64,000 bases of DNA from Dehalobacter alkaniphilus. Its GTDB lineage: Bacteria; Bacillota; Desulfitobacteriia; Desulfitobacteriales; Syntrophobotulaceae. The notes beneath the pieces are model-generated. The model was given only the letters and a program-made list of their open reading frames with translations, searched no databases and had not been told where the DNA came from. The stretch lies in assembly GCA_040500365.1 (NCBI GenBank), contig CP148031.1:310001-374000 (forward strand), written 5' to 3'. Made by a program: the position numbers and the translations under genes. Each line of letters opens with the position of its first letter. The stretch's first letter is position 1. This document shows positions 40,414-49,079 of the stretch, one piece after another.

Positions 40414-40445
40414 TACATAGTCTATGTATGTTAGGTAATACATAG
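40414..40445. promoter_or_regulatory. Overlapping palindromes, candidate GntR operator
   Basis: TACATAG-T-CTATGTA is a perfect 7+7 palindrome. Its right half, CTATGTAT, pairs again with ATACATAG 8 bp further on. The two share an arm and lie 24-55 bp before the methyltransferase start, just upstream of its ribosome site. Confidence 0.55.
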
Positions 40446-40468
40446 AAAGCAATTATTGGAGGATATAT

Positions 40469-41266
40469 ATGCTAATTGTTGGAGAATTAATTAACACAAG
40501 TCGTTCCAAAATCAGAGAAGCGGCAGAGGTAAGGGATATATTAGCAATCTGTGATGTAGCCCGTAAACAGGAAGAAGCAGGGGCATCCTATTTGGATATT
40601 AATTGCGGGACATTTGTGGAAAAAGAATGTGAAATAATGAAATGGCTTGTAAAAACGGTACGCCCTGTTGTCAGCCTTCCTCTGTGCATTGACAGCCCGA
40701 ACCCGGAAGCACTGCGTGTCGGATTGGAATTATGCGGGGATAAGCCGATGATCAACTCCACAACGTTTGAAACTCCCCGTTTCAATGACGTTGTTCCGCT
40801 GGCAATTGAGTTCGGAGCAAAGTTGATCGCTTTGTGTATAGACGATAACGGAATGCCTGACACGGCGGACCAAAGGGTTAAAATAGCGGGTGATATGATC
40901 AATAAGCTTGTTCAAAAAGGGATGTCTATCGACGACATCTACATTGATCCGTTGGTTAAACCGATGTCTGCCAACATTAATAATGGAACAGATGTTTTAA
41001 ATGCCGTTAACCGCATCATGAATGAATTTAAAGGCGTTCACACCATTTGCGGTCTTACCAATATTTCCTACAGCTTGCCTGCGCGTGTCAATATCAATAA
41101 AACCTTTATGATTCAAACAATGACCATGGGAATGGATGCTTATATCTTGGATATAACCAAAAATGAGATGGCAGGTTCACTATATGCTTCCCAGCTTCTG
41201 CTCGGACAGGATAATTACTGCAGAAATTATATTAAGGCTTACAGGAAAGGTATATACGGCGCTTAA
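40469..41266 (+). CDS. Methyltetrahydrofolate:corrinoid methyltransferase (AcsE/MtrH/MtvA-like)
   Basis: This is a pterin-binding TIM-barrel protein of 265 residues that moves a methyl group between a corrinoid protein and tetrahydrofolate. Typical blocks: VGELINTSRSKI, GASYLDINCGTF, CIDSPNPEALRVGLE, INSTTFE, YIDPLVKPMSAN and GLTNISYSLP. It is not a dihydropteroate synthase, as the pABA-site motifs of FolP are absent. GGAGG precedes the ATG. With the next two genes it makes a three-component demethylase: this would be the last, folate-methylating step. Confidence 0.9.
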   Translation: MLIVGELINTSRSKIREAAEVRDILAICDVARKQEEAGASYLDINCGTFVEKECEIMKWLVKTVRPVVSLPLCIDSPNPEALRVGLELCGDKPMINSTTFETPRFNDVVPLAIEFGAKLIALCIDDNGMPDTADQRVKIAGDMINKLVQKGMSIDDIYIDPLVKPMSANINNGTDVLNAVNRIMNEFKGVHTICGLTNISYSLPARVNINKTFMIQTMTMGMDAYILDITKNEMAGSLYASQLLLGQDNYCRNYIKAYRKGIYGA

Positions 41267-41313
41267 TCCAGCCAGCTGATATACAAATAAAAAAGGAGAG
41301 GTGTTTATCTTTT

Positions 41314-41943
41314 ATGAACCAAAAACTAATTGACGCAATGACAGACTTGGATGAGGACATTTTGTACAGTGAGGTGAGACAATCGATAGCTACTGGGGTA
41401 CCGGCACTAGAGATCATTGCCGACTTGCAGACCGGGTTGACGAATGTCGGTGCACTTTTTTCCAAACAGGAATATTTTTTGTCTGAACTCATGTTATCCG
41501 CTGATTTATTCAAACAAGCCAGTGAACTTCTCGGAAGTGACAATACTGCCGATGAACAGGAAAAGCTCGGCACATTTCTTATCGGTACAGTTGAAACCGA
41601 TATCCACGACATTGGGAAAAATATTGTCGCCTCGATCATGCAGACGAACGGATTTAAGGTCATCGATCTTGGCGAGGATGTCCCTGTTGCAAAATTTGTG
41701 GAAGCTGTAAAAGAACATCAGCCCCAGATCATTGGACTGTCGTGTTTATTGACAACTTGTTTTGAATATATGAAAAAGACTATTGACGCCATTAAGGCGG
41801 AAGGTCTGGATAAGGGGCGTCTTATTCTAATCGGAGGAGGGCCTACTGACGAGAATACCCTTAAATATGTTGGTGGAGATATCAGATGCCCGGATGCCCA
41901 AAACGCTGTAGAGGTGTCCAAGAAATTTTTGGGGGTGAAATAA
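41314..41943 (+). CDS. Corrinoid (B12-binding) methyltransferase protein, second copy
   Basis: This is a paralogue of the gene at 38292. It has a helical cap, then the B12-binding ETDIHDIGKNIVA with the ligand His at about residue 98, then LGEDVPVAKFVEAV and LILIGGGPT. It has 209 residues. It stands between the MtrH-type and UroD-type methyltransferases, touching the latter's start, so it is the likely physical partner of both. No reductive activator for corrinoid proteins is in the window. Confidence 0.92.
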   Translation: MNQKLIDAMTDLDEDILYSEVRQSIATGVPALEIIADLQTGLTNVGALFSKQEYFLSELMLSADLFKQASELLGSDNTADEQEKLGTFLIGTVETDIHDIGKNIVASIMQTNGFKVIDLGEDVPVAKFVEAVKEHQPQIIGLSCLLTTCFEYMKKTIDAIKAEGLDKGRLILIGGGPTDENTLKYVGGDIRCPDAQNAVEVSKKFLGVK

Positions 41944-43089
41944 ATGGACGCGAAACAACAAAAAATGCAAAAATCAAGGGAACGGATTTTGGCAGCGATC
42001 CGAAACGAAAAACCCGACCGTACGCCTCTTTTACTGGGTGGCGAGATTGCGTTTGCGAAATATGCGGATCCGTCGGTAGTTGCCGCTGATTTCGTGGAAA
42101 GGCCATTATGGGCAATCGACAAAGCGGTTGAAGGCCTTGATAAGCTCAAGTATGCTGATTACGTATGGGCTGTGGGTTTACCCCTTGTTTTCTTTTCCTC
42201 GACTTGGATGTCAAAGATCAAAATGCCGGGTCGTGAACTTGGAAGAGATGAGCTATGGCAAATTGCTGAACACCCCTGTATGCAAGAAGAGGATTACGAT
42301 TTAATCCTAAAAAAAGGTTGGCTATCCTATTATAATTCTTATATGGAGAAAAATCTCGGTGTCACTGAAGAAGATATGCAAGCGGGTATGCAACAAATAA
42401 TGTATTCCAACCAAAAAAATTTAGAGTCCGGGCTTGCAATCCTCAACCAATATAATATGGCTGCTATATACGATCGCCTCTGTGCGATCAGGGGGATGAT
42501 TAATTTTGCCAGGGATATGCGGAAAATGCCGGAAAAAGTCAGAGCGGTGATGGATGTTATGCTGGAAGAAGAAATGGTGCAGGCAAATACGGTACTGGGC
42601 CAGTTACAAGCGACATTAGGGGAAGGGAATTTTATTGTCTTTGTCCAGCCTGGCGTTCGGGGAAACAGTGATTTTATTTCACGCAAACAATTTGAAATGT
42701 TCAACTGGCCTGCCTTCAAAATGCAAACAGAAGCAATTTTAAAGGCAGGCGGCAATGTGTTTTTCCATATGGACGGCAACTGGAATACCTTCCTGGATTA
42801 TTTCAAAGAATTTCCCAAAGGCAGATGTATCTTTGATTCCGACGGAATGACCGATATATATAAAGTTAAGGAAGTTTTAGGCGATACGATGTGCATCACC
42901 GGAAACTTTGGTTCTTCTTTAATGGCAATGGCGAATCCGGACGAGGTGTATGCAACTGTTAAAAAACAAATCGAAGATATAGGGAGTGACGGCGGTTATA
43001 TCGCGTCGACTTCCTGCACCATGCCTCCCAACGCCAAACCCGAAAACATGGAAGCCTTGGTGGCCGCTGTCGTTGAGACAAAGATATAA
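41944..43089 (+). CDS. Uroporphyrinogen decarboxylase-fold methyltransferase (MtaA/MtvB-like)
   Basis: This UroD-fold protein of 381 residues belongs to the corrinoid methyltransferases rather than to heme synthesis, judging by the operon. Candidate zinc ligands lie in FFHMDGNW and STSCTMPPNAKPENM; the HxC of MtaA is replaced by HMD. The N terminus (SRERILAAIRNEKPDRTPLL) is typical of the family. In vanillate O-demethylases the UroD-like subunit attacks the methoxyl group, so this is the likely substrate enzyme. The actual substrate cannot be read from sequence. Confidence 0.85.
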   Translation: MDAKQQKMQKSRERILAAIRNEKPDRTPLLLGGEIAFAKYADPSVVAADFVERPLWAIDKAVEGLDKLKYADYVWAVGLPLVFFSSTWMSKIKMPGRELGRDELWQIAEHPCMQEEDYDLILKKGWLSYYNSYMEKNLGVTEEDMQAGMQQIMYSNQKNLESGLAILNQYNMAAIYDRLCAIRGMINFARDMRKMPEKVRAVMDVMLEEEMVQANTVLGQLQATLGEGNFIVFVQPGVRGNSDFISRKQFEMFNWPAFKMQTEAILKAGGNVFFHMDGNWNTFLDYFKEFPKGRCIFDSDGMTDIYKVKEVLGDTMCITGNFGSSLMAMANPDEVYATVKKQIEDIGSDGGYIASTSCTMPPNAKPENMEALVAAVVETKI

Positions 43090-43240
43090 GAAACCCATTC
43101 TTAAAGACGTCAAGCAAGGGCTTTTGAGCTGACCTAGCGTATATAATTACCCAGCAGCGCAATCTTGATATTTTGAATGATGTGTAAGTTGAAAATAATG
43201 GAGATACCGGACGGCGGATCCCCTTGCAGGCTTTGCTGTT

Positions 43241-43290
43241 AAGTGAAAAGCAGACCAGACGATCGCCCATCTGGTCTGCTTTTCCACTTT
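43241..43290 (+). terminator. Strong terminator after the methyltransferase operon
   Basis: Long arms (AAAAGCAGACCAGA and complement, extended by AAGTG/CCACTT with one bulge) enclose about ten bases. The GTPase genes beyond should need their own promoter or read-through. Confidence 0.8.
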
Positions 43291-43378
43291 CAAGGCAAAA
43301 AGATAGAAATGGATATCGAATATTGAAAAGCTGTGCCCCACGGGTTTAAGTAAATAATAGAATCTGCGAGGTAATCGT

Positions 43379-44017
43379 ATGCAGGTGATAATACTTGGCG
43401 GCTTTCTCGGCTCAGGTAAAACGACATTGCTTTTGTCATTAGCCCACTATATCGTTAGCTATGATCAAGATAAGAAAGAAGAGAATGGGGTTTCACTTGC
43501 TATCATAGAAAATGAAATAGGCGAAATCAGTATAGACGACAAGACGCTTCAATCCGGTGGCTACGATGTGTCCACTTTGTTTTCAGGCTGTATTTGCTGT
43601 ACACTTGTCAGCGATTTGCTGATCTGCGTTCACGATATTTCCCGGAAAATCAAGCCAAGTTGGATCATCATTGAAACAACCGGTTTAGCCTATCCGGACA
43701 GGGTGGCTGAAGCGTTGAGGGAATATTGTAAAAAGTTTAAGAAACTCAGTGTACAGGTTATAGTTGATGCGGAACGGTGGGAAGAACTTTCCGAAATTAT
43801 GCAGCCTCTGATTCATGGACAGATTGCCAAAGCCGACGGGGTACTGCTCAACAAAACTGATTTGGTAGATCATCATCGAATCGTTCAAATAGAGAAGTCT
43901 ATCGCGGAAATCAATGATAGAGCAAGAGTATTTAAAGTAAGCGGCTTAAAGGGAATTGATGATGAGGTATGGAAGAGTGTTCTTTCACTCGGAAAGGAAA
44001 TGCCGGATGGTCAATGA
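43379..44017 (+). CDS. COG0523 (CobW/G3E) GTPase domain, lacking the C-terminal domain
   Basis: G3E GTPases deliver or protect metals (zinc, cobalt, nickel). The P-loop GGFLGSGKTTLL is at about residues 6-17, the metal-binding CxCC in SGCICCTL near 64, and the base-specificity motif LLNKTDLV near 160. The chain ends at 212 residues right after the GTPase domain; family members have 320-400 residues with a His-rich linker and a CobW C-terminal domain. The next gene overlaps by 11 bp in another frame and has just such a His-rich start. The two together look like one split protein. Confidence 0.85.
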   Translation: MQVIILGGFLGSGKTTLLLSLAHYIVSYDQDKKEENGVSLAIIENEIGEISIDDKTLQSGGYDVSTLFSGCICCTLVSDLLICVHDISRKIKPSWIIIETTGLAYPDRVAEALREYCKKFKKLSVQVIVDAERWEELSEIMQPLIHGQIAKADGVLLNKTDLVDHHRIVQIEKSIAEINDRARVFKVSGLKGIDDEVWKSVLSLGKEMPDGQ

Positions 44018-44471
44018 CAACGAACACTTGGAGCATACAAAAAGCTGTGATTGCAGCAGCCATGACGAGCATGTCGATGACTGCACATGCGGTTGCCATA
44101 AAGGACATCAGGAGTTCGGGCATAAACATCTTGAGCAGATTAAGGTGCTTGCCCATGAGGAAGCATTTGTAGGTTCATTTGAAAAGATTACTGAAATTGA
44201 TTACAAGGAATGTACCGAGATGATGAAGAATCACCTGCACGATATATGCAGATGGGTACAACTTGAGGGGGGATATGTCGGCCACATCAAAGCTGTCATC
44301 CAAAGTGGGGAATTAGTGACGACAATGTCGACAACCGGGAAAGAGGTCCAGGTAAAAACGGCCAATGGGAATACTAGTTTAACTTGCAGAATCGGCATTG
44401 CGGTGATCGTATTTAGTATCTCTCTGGAAAGTATAAAGGAAAAGCTCCAACAGATATACGACCTGCTTTGA
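44007..44471 (+). CDS. His/Cys-rich protein, likely second half of a split COG0523 metallochaperone
   Basis: Residues 1-40 are packed with His and Cys (HLEHTKSCDCSSHDEH, DDCTCGCHKGHQEFGHKH), a typical metal-storage stretch. The remaining ~110 residues form a mixed domain (GGYVGHIKAVIQSG, TCRIGIAVIVFSISLESIKEKLQ). The start lies within the GTPase gene, preceded by GGAAAGGAAATGCCGG. Its length plus that of the GTPase equals a usual COG0523 protein with the His-rich linker in the right place. Whether this is a natural split or a frameshift cannot be decided here. I do not recognise the C-terminal domain with certainty. Confidence 0.65.
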   Translation: MVNDNEHLEHTKSCDCSSHDEHVDDCTCGCHKGHQEFGHKHLEQIKVLAHEEAFVGSFEKITEIDYKECTEMMKNHLHDICRWVQLEGGYVGHIKAVIQSGELVTTMSTTGKEVQVKTANGNTSLTCRIGIAVIVFSISLESIKEKLQQIYDLL

Positions 44472-44551
44472 ATCTTCTTACTCAAAATTGTGTATCCATT
44501 AACTAATCCATAAAGCATAAAGCAAACAATTTATTGAGAGAAATTGTACGA

Positions 44552-45241
44552 ATGGGAACAATTATTGTAGCATGCCAAACAATAAAACATGAATTGAACC
44601 TGGCTATAAGCGAGACCAAAGTCGAATATCCCATCGTTTTCGTTGATTCTGGATTGCACATTTATCCGGACAAACTCCGCTTGGCTATACAGGATACCGT
44701 CAATCGGATTGATCATGTGGATACCATCCTTATGGCTTTTGGCTACTGTGGGAATGGTTTACTGGGAATCAAAGCTGAAACTGCCCGTTTGATCATTCCG
44801 AAAGCGCATGATTGTATAAGCCTGTTACTTGGTTCAAATGAGACCAGGCAGAAAATCATGAAAGAAGCCGGCACATATTTCCTTACAAAAGGATGGCTGG
44901 AATATGAACGCAATATTTTAGCGGATTTTGAAGGCTGTGTACAAAGACATGGCCAGAAGCGTGCGCTTGAGGTGATGAAGACCCTGCTGCATCATTACCA
45001 AAGATTAATGGTGATTGACACGAAAGCTTATGAATCGTCGGATATATTGAAGACTACCCAAAAATTTGCCGATACTATCGGTTTGCGGCATGAGGAATAT
45101 CCAGGGTCAATGCGTTTTCTTAACAAATTATTAACAGGCCCTTGGGATGAAGAATTTATTATTCTGGAACAAGGGCAGAAGATGACATTCGAGTCGATGA
45201 ATAGTGATAATACGAGTATTAAACAGACAGTCTTCGTCTGA
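44552..45241 (+). CDS. DUF1638 family protein
   Basis: Recognised as DUF1638 from IIVACQTIKHELN, ILMAFGYCGNGLLGI and the IPKAHDCISLLLGS block. Members occur near corrinoid methyltransferases and uroporphyrinogen-decarboxylase-like proteins in acetogens and methanogens, but no reaction is known to me. Conserved cysteines (ACQ, GYCGNG, HDCIS) and His could bind metal. Start: an ATG (MGTIIVACQ) with a weak GAGAGA in front; a TTG six codons earlier is possible. It is the last gene of the corrinoid region before IS debris. Confidence 0.75.
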   Translation: MGTIIVACQTIKHELNLAISETKVEYPIVFVDSGLHIYPDKLRLAIQDTVNRIDHVDTILMAFGYCGNGLLGIKAETARLIIPKAHDCISLLLGSNETRQKIMKEAGTYFLTKGWLEYERNILADFEGCVQRHGQKRALEVMKTLLHHYQRLMVIDTKAYESSDILKTTQKFADTIGLRHEEYPGSMRFLNKLLTGPWDEEFIILEQGQKMTFESMNSDNTSIKQTVFV

Positions 45242-45332
45242 TAAATAAACCCCGATGATATTTTTCTAATAAGCATGCCCTCAAAAGGGTGACCCCGATA
45301 CTTGACCTATCTACCCTCAAACAGACACGCAG

Positions 45333-45575
45333 TTACGCTGAAATTCTCTCTTTTTCATAGTTTTCCGGAGATTGATAACCAAGTTTAGAATGCAACCTGA
45401 TTCTGTTGTAAAAAGTGTCAATATAATCAAAAATGCTACGTCTAGCTTGATTTCTGGTTTTGTATCGTTCATGATAAACCAATTCGGTTTAAGTGTAGCG
45501 AAAAAAGACTCCATACAAGCGTTGTCCCAACAATTACCTTTCCGGCTCATACTTTGCTTGAAACTGTAAAAAGCG
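45333..45575 (-). pseudogene. IS3-family transposase OrfB, C-terminal remnant with frameshift
   Basis: SMSRKGNCWDNACMESFFATLK is followed, in a shifted frame, by ELVYHERYKTRNQARRSIFDY (given in part) and IDTFYNRIRLHSKLGYQSPEN, the classic end of IS3/IS150-type OrfB. One A is missing in the run before CCGAATTGG, which breaks the frame. The N-terminal two thirds of the gene are gone. The outer terminal repeat is probably near 45290-45325 (TGACCCCGATACTTGACC). Confidence 0.85.
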
Positions 45576-46331
45576 AGTATCCTACAATATTTTAAAATGT
45601 ACCCTGTAAAAGCCTCATGGTAGACAGTTAAAAAAGAGTCCGTGATATCATGGTTCCAATAACTGTTGACCGGAGGGGATTTTTCTATGCCACCAATAAA
45701 GAGCAATAAGGCACTTAGCCAACAAGATGTAGTGGATTTGAAGCAAAGAAGGAGCAAAAAACAGGAGTAAAAAAGTGCATTTCTTTCCCCTGATTTTTGG
45801 GCTGTGTTACAAACTAAGAGACCTGTTTCGAGGTCTCATTTGATATATAATTTTGAAATTATCCGCCAATTTAGGCGGTTATATTATTTTCTCCATATAA
45901 TTCTTCAATCTAAACATTCAAACAGCTTGAAGGTTATTTAAAACACCGTATGTCCATGTTAAGTATGCTATCTTCGCTAAAGAGGTATCGGCAATACTAA
46001 TCCTATTAAATTTGCTAGGTGTATTAGTGAGTTGGAAAAGATTTATGGGATTAAAGTTGCTAATTCTCAATTAGTGCTAAATGTGAATCTAAATAAGTCA
46101 GCCTTATGGCTGCATAAACGAGCTTAGCTGGGATATAACATGCAGCAGATGGCAATGGGAGCAAAGAAAGTGCGAAGAGATAGTTTTATGAATATTACAT
46201 AAGCATTTAAAATTTAATTGGGTATCGTATAATGTATATGTATCGTTATAAGGTTCTAAAATTGGGATAAAATATAAAGTAAACAATACGTGAAAAATTT
46301 ACCTGTAAGGTGATATTAAAGGAGACTGGCC
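45576..46331. other. Gene-poor stretch with decayed sequence and hairpins
   Basis: No intact gene is visible. A 27-codon + strand frame from 45687 (MPPIKSNKALSQQDVV) has a good GGAGGGG but ends at once, and may be a truncated gene. Two stem-loops follow: GAGACC/GGTCTC at 45818-45837 and CCGCC/GGCGG at 45863-45878. From about 45990 to 46125 a start-less frame (NPIKFARCISELEKIYGIK) looks like old coding sequence I cannot place. The stretch separates the corrinoid region from the envelope genes. Confidence 0.6.
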
Positions 46332-47936
46332 ATGAAGAAGAAAATTGTCTTGCTTTCTTTAACAGTACTTCTATTTGGGTTAGGCATTACAGCCATCGCC
46401 TATTATAATACGCCTATTAAAGATTACCTATTTGGTTGGACAACACGCTCACAAACCCAAACCAATGGTCAGGATCAAACACAAAATCCCCGGAATGATA
46501 CTACGGCACCTTATCAACAGCCACGGGCAGGAGCGGACAATGAACAAACCCCACCGACAGACAGTTTTGCTATCCGTGGAGTTATTGAGGGGTTCTACGG
46601 AACTCCCTGGACTATGGCGCAAAGAACCAACATGCTTACCTTTATTGGCCAACACCATTTAAACACGTATGTCTATGCTCCCAAGGATGACCCTTATCAG
46701 CGGACCAATTGGGCAGACCTCTACCCAATTGGTCAACTACAGCAGATGAAGAGTTTGGTGCAAAGCGCAAAAGCGAATGGAGTTAATTTTGTTTATTCCA
46801 TTTCTCCTGGTATCCCGTCACCGCTGCCTGGTCAAACATTGACCTCAGCAATGGTTGCCAACTCCATTACCTTTACATCTAAAGCCGATGTACAACTGCT
46901 TGAAAGCAAAATTGATCAGTTGCGTTCGATTGGAGTTCACACTTTTATGCTTTCATTTGATGATGTTCAACACTACTTGAAGAGTTCTGACCAACGAGTG
47001 TATGGTTCTGATTATCCTAAGGCTCATATCGATCTTGCAAATAAATTGCTTGAGGATGAGACTGTAAAAGATTCAAGTTTCAGGCTTTGGCTTGCTCCCA
47101 CAGACTACTACGGTCTTAAGGACAGCGCCTATTGGACTACAATACGGTCACATCTAGATCCCTCTATACAGGTGATCTGGACGGGGTCTTGGGTTTTAAA
47201 CAAATCCATTACAAGTAGTGAAGCTGACCAAGTACGGCGGCTTTTGGGGAGGAAACCTCTTATCTGGGACAATTATCCGGTCAACGACTATACCTATGCT
47301 GTAAAGAAAGCGCCACAACTATTTATGGGACCATTGATCAATCGTTCGGAGGATTTGTCGGCATACACGAGTGGCATGTTAGCAAATCCCATGCTTCAAC
47401 CCGAAGCGTCAAAGATCGCACTTTATACTGTTTCTCAATATTTGTACAATCCCAGCACATACCAGCCGCTTCAAGCCTGGGACGAAGCGCTCCAGGGCAT
47501 GTCTGGCATAGGCGATGCATTGGCCTTCCGTAAATTTTGTCAATATTCAAGCCAAAGTACACTTGATACGGGTGACAATACCGGGTTTTCCAAATTAGCC
47601 AGCGCTTTTTGGCAAGAATACCAATCAGGCCAGCATGGACCTAGTGAATTAGAACTTCGTAAAGAATTACAATTACTGAGTGCTTTGCCCGATAATCTTA
47701 AGAAGACAATAACCAACCAACAGCTTTTGGCAGAAATTAGCCCATGGGCAGTAAAACTGGGTGAAGAAGGGCAAACGGGACTACAGGCTTTAGTATATTT
47801 AGATTTATCAAACAATGATCCGCAAAAGCTCACGGCTAAGCACCAACTTCAAACAAGCTTGCAACAGTTACGAAACAACAACTTACAAATTGGTTCTGAA
47901 GTTTTATCATTTATTGATAAGGCCGAATCTAATTAG
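46332..47936 (+). CDS. GH84-type beta-N-acetylglucosaminidase, membrane-anchored or secreted
   Basis: An N-terminal hydrophobic segment (about residues 5-25) acts as signal or anchor, followed by a Gln/Thr/Asn-rich linker. The catalytic barrel starts with GVIEGFYGTPWTMAQRTNM and YVYAPKDDPYQRTNW, the hallmark of the NAGidase family. The paired catalytic aspartates lie in LSFDDVQHYL (about 210-211), and WTGSWVL/LIWDNYPVND line the sugar site. The family removes terminal beta-GlcNAc using substrate-assisted catalysis. A helical C-terminal domain completes 534 residues. AAGGAGA precedes the ATG. A target in exopolysaccharide or cell-wall material is likely. Confidence 0.9.
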   Translation: MKKKIVLLSLTVLLFGLGITAIAYYNTPIKDYLFGWTTRSQTQTNGQDQTQNPRNDTTAPYQQPRAGADNEQTPPTDSFAIRGVIEGFYGTPWTMAQRTNMLTFIGQHHLNTYVYAPKDDPYQRTNWADLYPIGQLQQMKSLVQSAKANGVNFVYSISPGIPSPLPGQTLTSAMVANSITFTSKADVQLLESKIDQLRSIGVHTFMLSFDDVQHYLKSSDQRVYGSDYPKAHIDLANKLLEDETVKDSSFRLWLAPTDYYGLKDSAYWTTIRSHLDPSIQVIWTGSWVLNKSITSSEADQVRRLLGRKPLIWDNYPVNDYTYAVKKAPQLFMGPLINRSEDLSAYTSGMLANPMLQPEASKIALYTVSQYLYNPSTYQPLQAWDEALQGMSGIGDALAFRKFCQYSSQSTLDTGDNTGFSKLASAFWQEYQSGQHGPSELELRKELQLLSALPDNLKKTITNQQLLAEISPWAVKLGEEGQTGLQALVYLDLSNNDPQKLTAKHQLQTSLQQLRNNNLQIGSEVLSFIDKAESN

Positions 47937-48006
47937 GGATTTCTAAATAAAGTATGTGTATATTAGGGGCCTGGAATGAGAATAAGATACCTTGGGGTGG
48001 TAGAGG

Positions 48007-48996
48007 ATGTATTTTCTCAGAAGAATTTGTTCGCCGGAACTATTTCAGGGGGCTTATAAATCCAGGAATTATTTTGAAGGCTGGTATTACAAAATTATCA
48101 GTGAGGATCATGAAAACATTTACGCGGTGATACCCGGCATCGCGTTAGGGCAAAATGTTCAGGACGCGCACGCTTTTGTTCAGGTCATCAATGGCAAAAC
48201 AGGCCGGACCCATTTTTTTAAATATCCTGAGTCATCCTTTGCCTATGATAAAAAACGCTTTGATATCAGCATCGCAGGAAACCATTTTTCTCGGGAGCAC
48301 GTTCTGCTTAACCTTGTAAATACAGAGATGCAAATCAGCGGCGAACTGCAGTTTGATAACATTGTCCCTTTCCCAAAAACATTGTTCAATCCTGGTATTA
48401 TGGGTCCCTATTCTTTCGTTCCGATGATGGAATGTTATCACAGTATCATAAATATCCGCCATAAAATCAAAGGCGAATTAATTGAAGACGGCTGCAAGGT
48501 CAACTTTTCGGCGGGGGAAGGGTATTTGGAAAAAGATTATGGCAAATCATTTCCCCGTGAGTGGATTTGGGTTCAGGCTAACCATTTTGAAGAAAAAGGC
48601 ACCTGTTTCATGTTTTCTATCGCCAGAATCCCTTGGCTGGGTTCTAGTTTTACTGGGATTATCTGCTTCCTGTTAGTTGATGGCCGGTTATACAGATTCG
48701 CAACTTATAACGGGGTCAGACTGGAACAGATCTCTCTTGAGAAAAAAGTTATCACGGCCAGATTGACGCGCAAAGATGAAATCCTGGAGTTTAGAGCAGC
48801 AGGCGGCAGCGGGGGATTCTTGAAGGTGCCTAAGAATGGGCTTATGACTGAACAAATAGAAGAAAGTATTACTGCGAGTGTCGAACTGCGGCTCAGAAAT
48901 TCGCAGGGACTTATATTTTCAGGTAAGAGTACCAGCGCCGGAATGGAATTGTCGGAGAATGCCTCTCGGCTGATTAAGCCCCATTCTATATCTTAA
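48007..48996 (+). CDS. Tocopherol cyclase-like family protein
   Basis: Recognised from YFEGWYYKII, the MGPYSFVPMMECYHSII region and GYLEKDYGKSFPREWIWVQANHF, which match the tocopherol cyclase-like beta-barrel family. The organism would not make tocopherol; bacterial members have no settled function and may bind or cyclise a lipid. It has 329 residues, no signal peptide and no membrane helices. It starts 70 bp after the glycosidase gene and may be co-transcribed with it. Confidence 0.75.
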   Translation: MYFLRRICSPELFQGAYKSRNYFEGWYYKIISEDHENIYAVIPGIALGQNVQDAHAFVQVINGKTGRTHFFKYPESSFAYDKKRFDISIAGNHFSREHVLLNLVNTEMQISGELQFDNIVPFPKTLFNPGIMGPYSFVPMMECYHSIINIRHKIKGELIEDGCKVNFSAGEGYLEKDYGKSFPREWIWVQANHFEEKGTCFMFSIARIPWLGSSFTGIICFLLVDGRLYRFATYNGVRLEQISLEKKVITARLTRKDEILEFRAAGGSGGFLKVPKNGLMTEQIEESITASVELRLRNSQGLIFSGKSTSAGMELSENASRLIKPHSIS

Positions 48997-49013
48997 TTTG
49001 GTTAGAGAAAAAT

Positions 49014-49079
49014 TTTTATTTGGTCTAAAACTATTTATTTTGGTTTAAAACTATTTATTTGGTCTAAAACCATTTTTAT
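49014..49079. repeat. Short tandem repeat between convergent genes
   Basis: Three units of 19-20 bp related to TTTATTTGGTCTAAAACTA and a partial fourth lie between the convergent cyclase-like and deacetylase genes. The partial unit overlaps the stop codon of the latter. AT-rich; no array-like spacers, so not CRISPR. Confidence 0.7.

Noticed and set aside
40469..41266. Second dihydropteroate synthase
   Set aside because: It shares the pterin-binding barrel but lacks FolP motifs for p-aminobenzoate and sits among corrinoid proteins.
41944..43089. HemE (heme synthesis uroporphyrinogen decarboxylase)
   Set aside because: The context is purely corrinoid methyltransfer and the N-terminal substrate-binding motif of HemE is absent.
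49014..49079. CRISPR array
   Set aside because: The repeat units are only 19-20 bp, AT-rich and directly adjacent without spacers; no cas genes are in the window.
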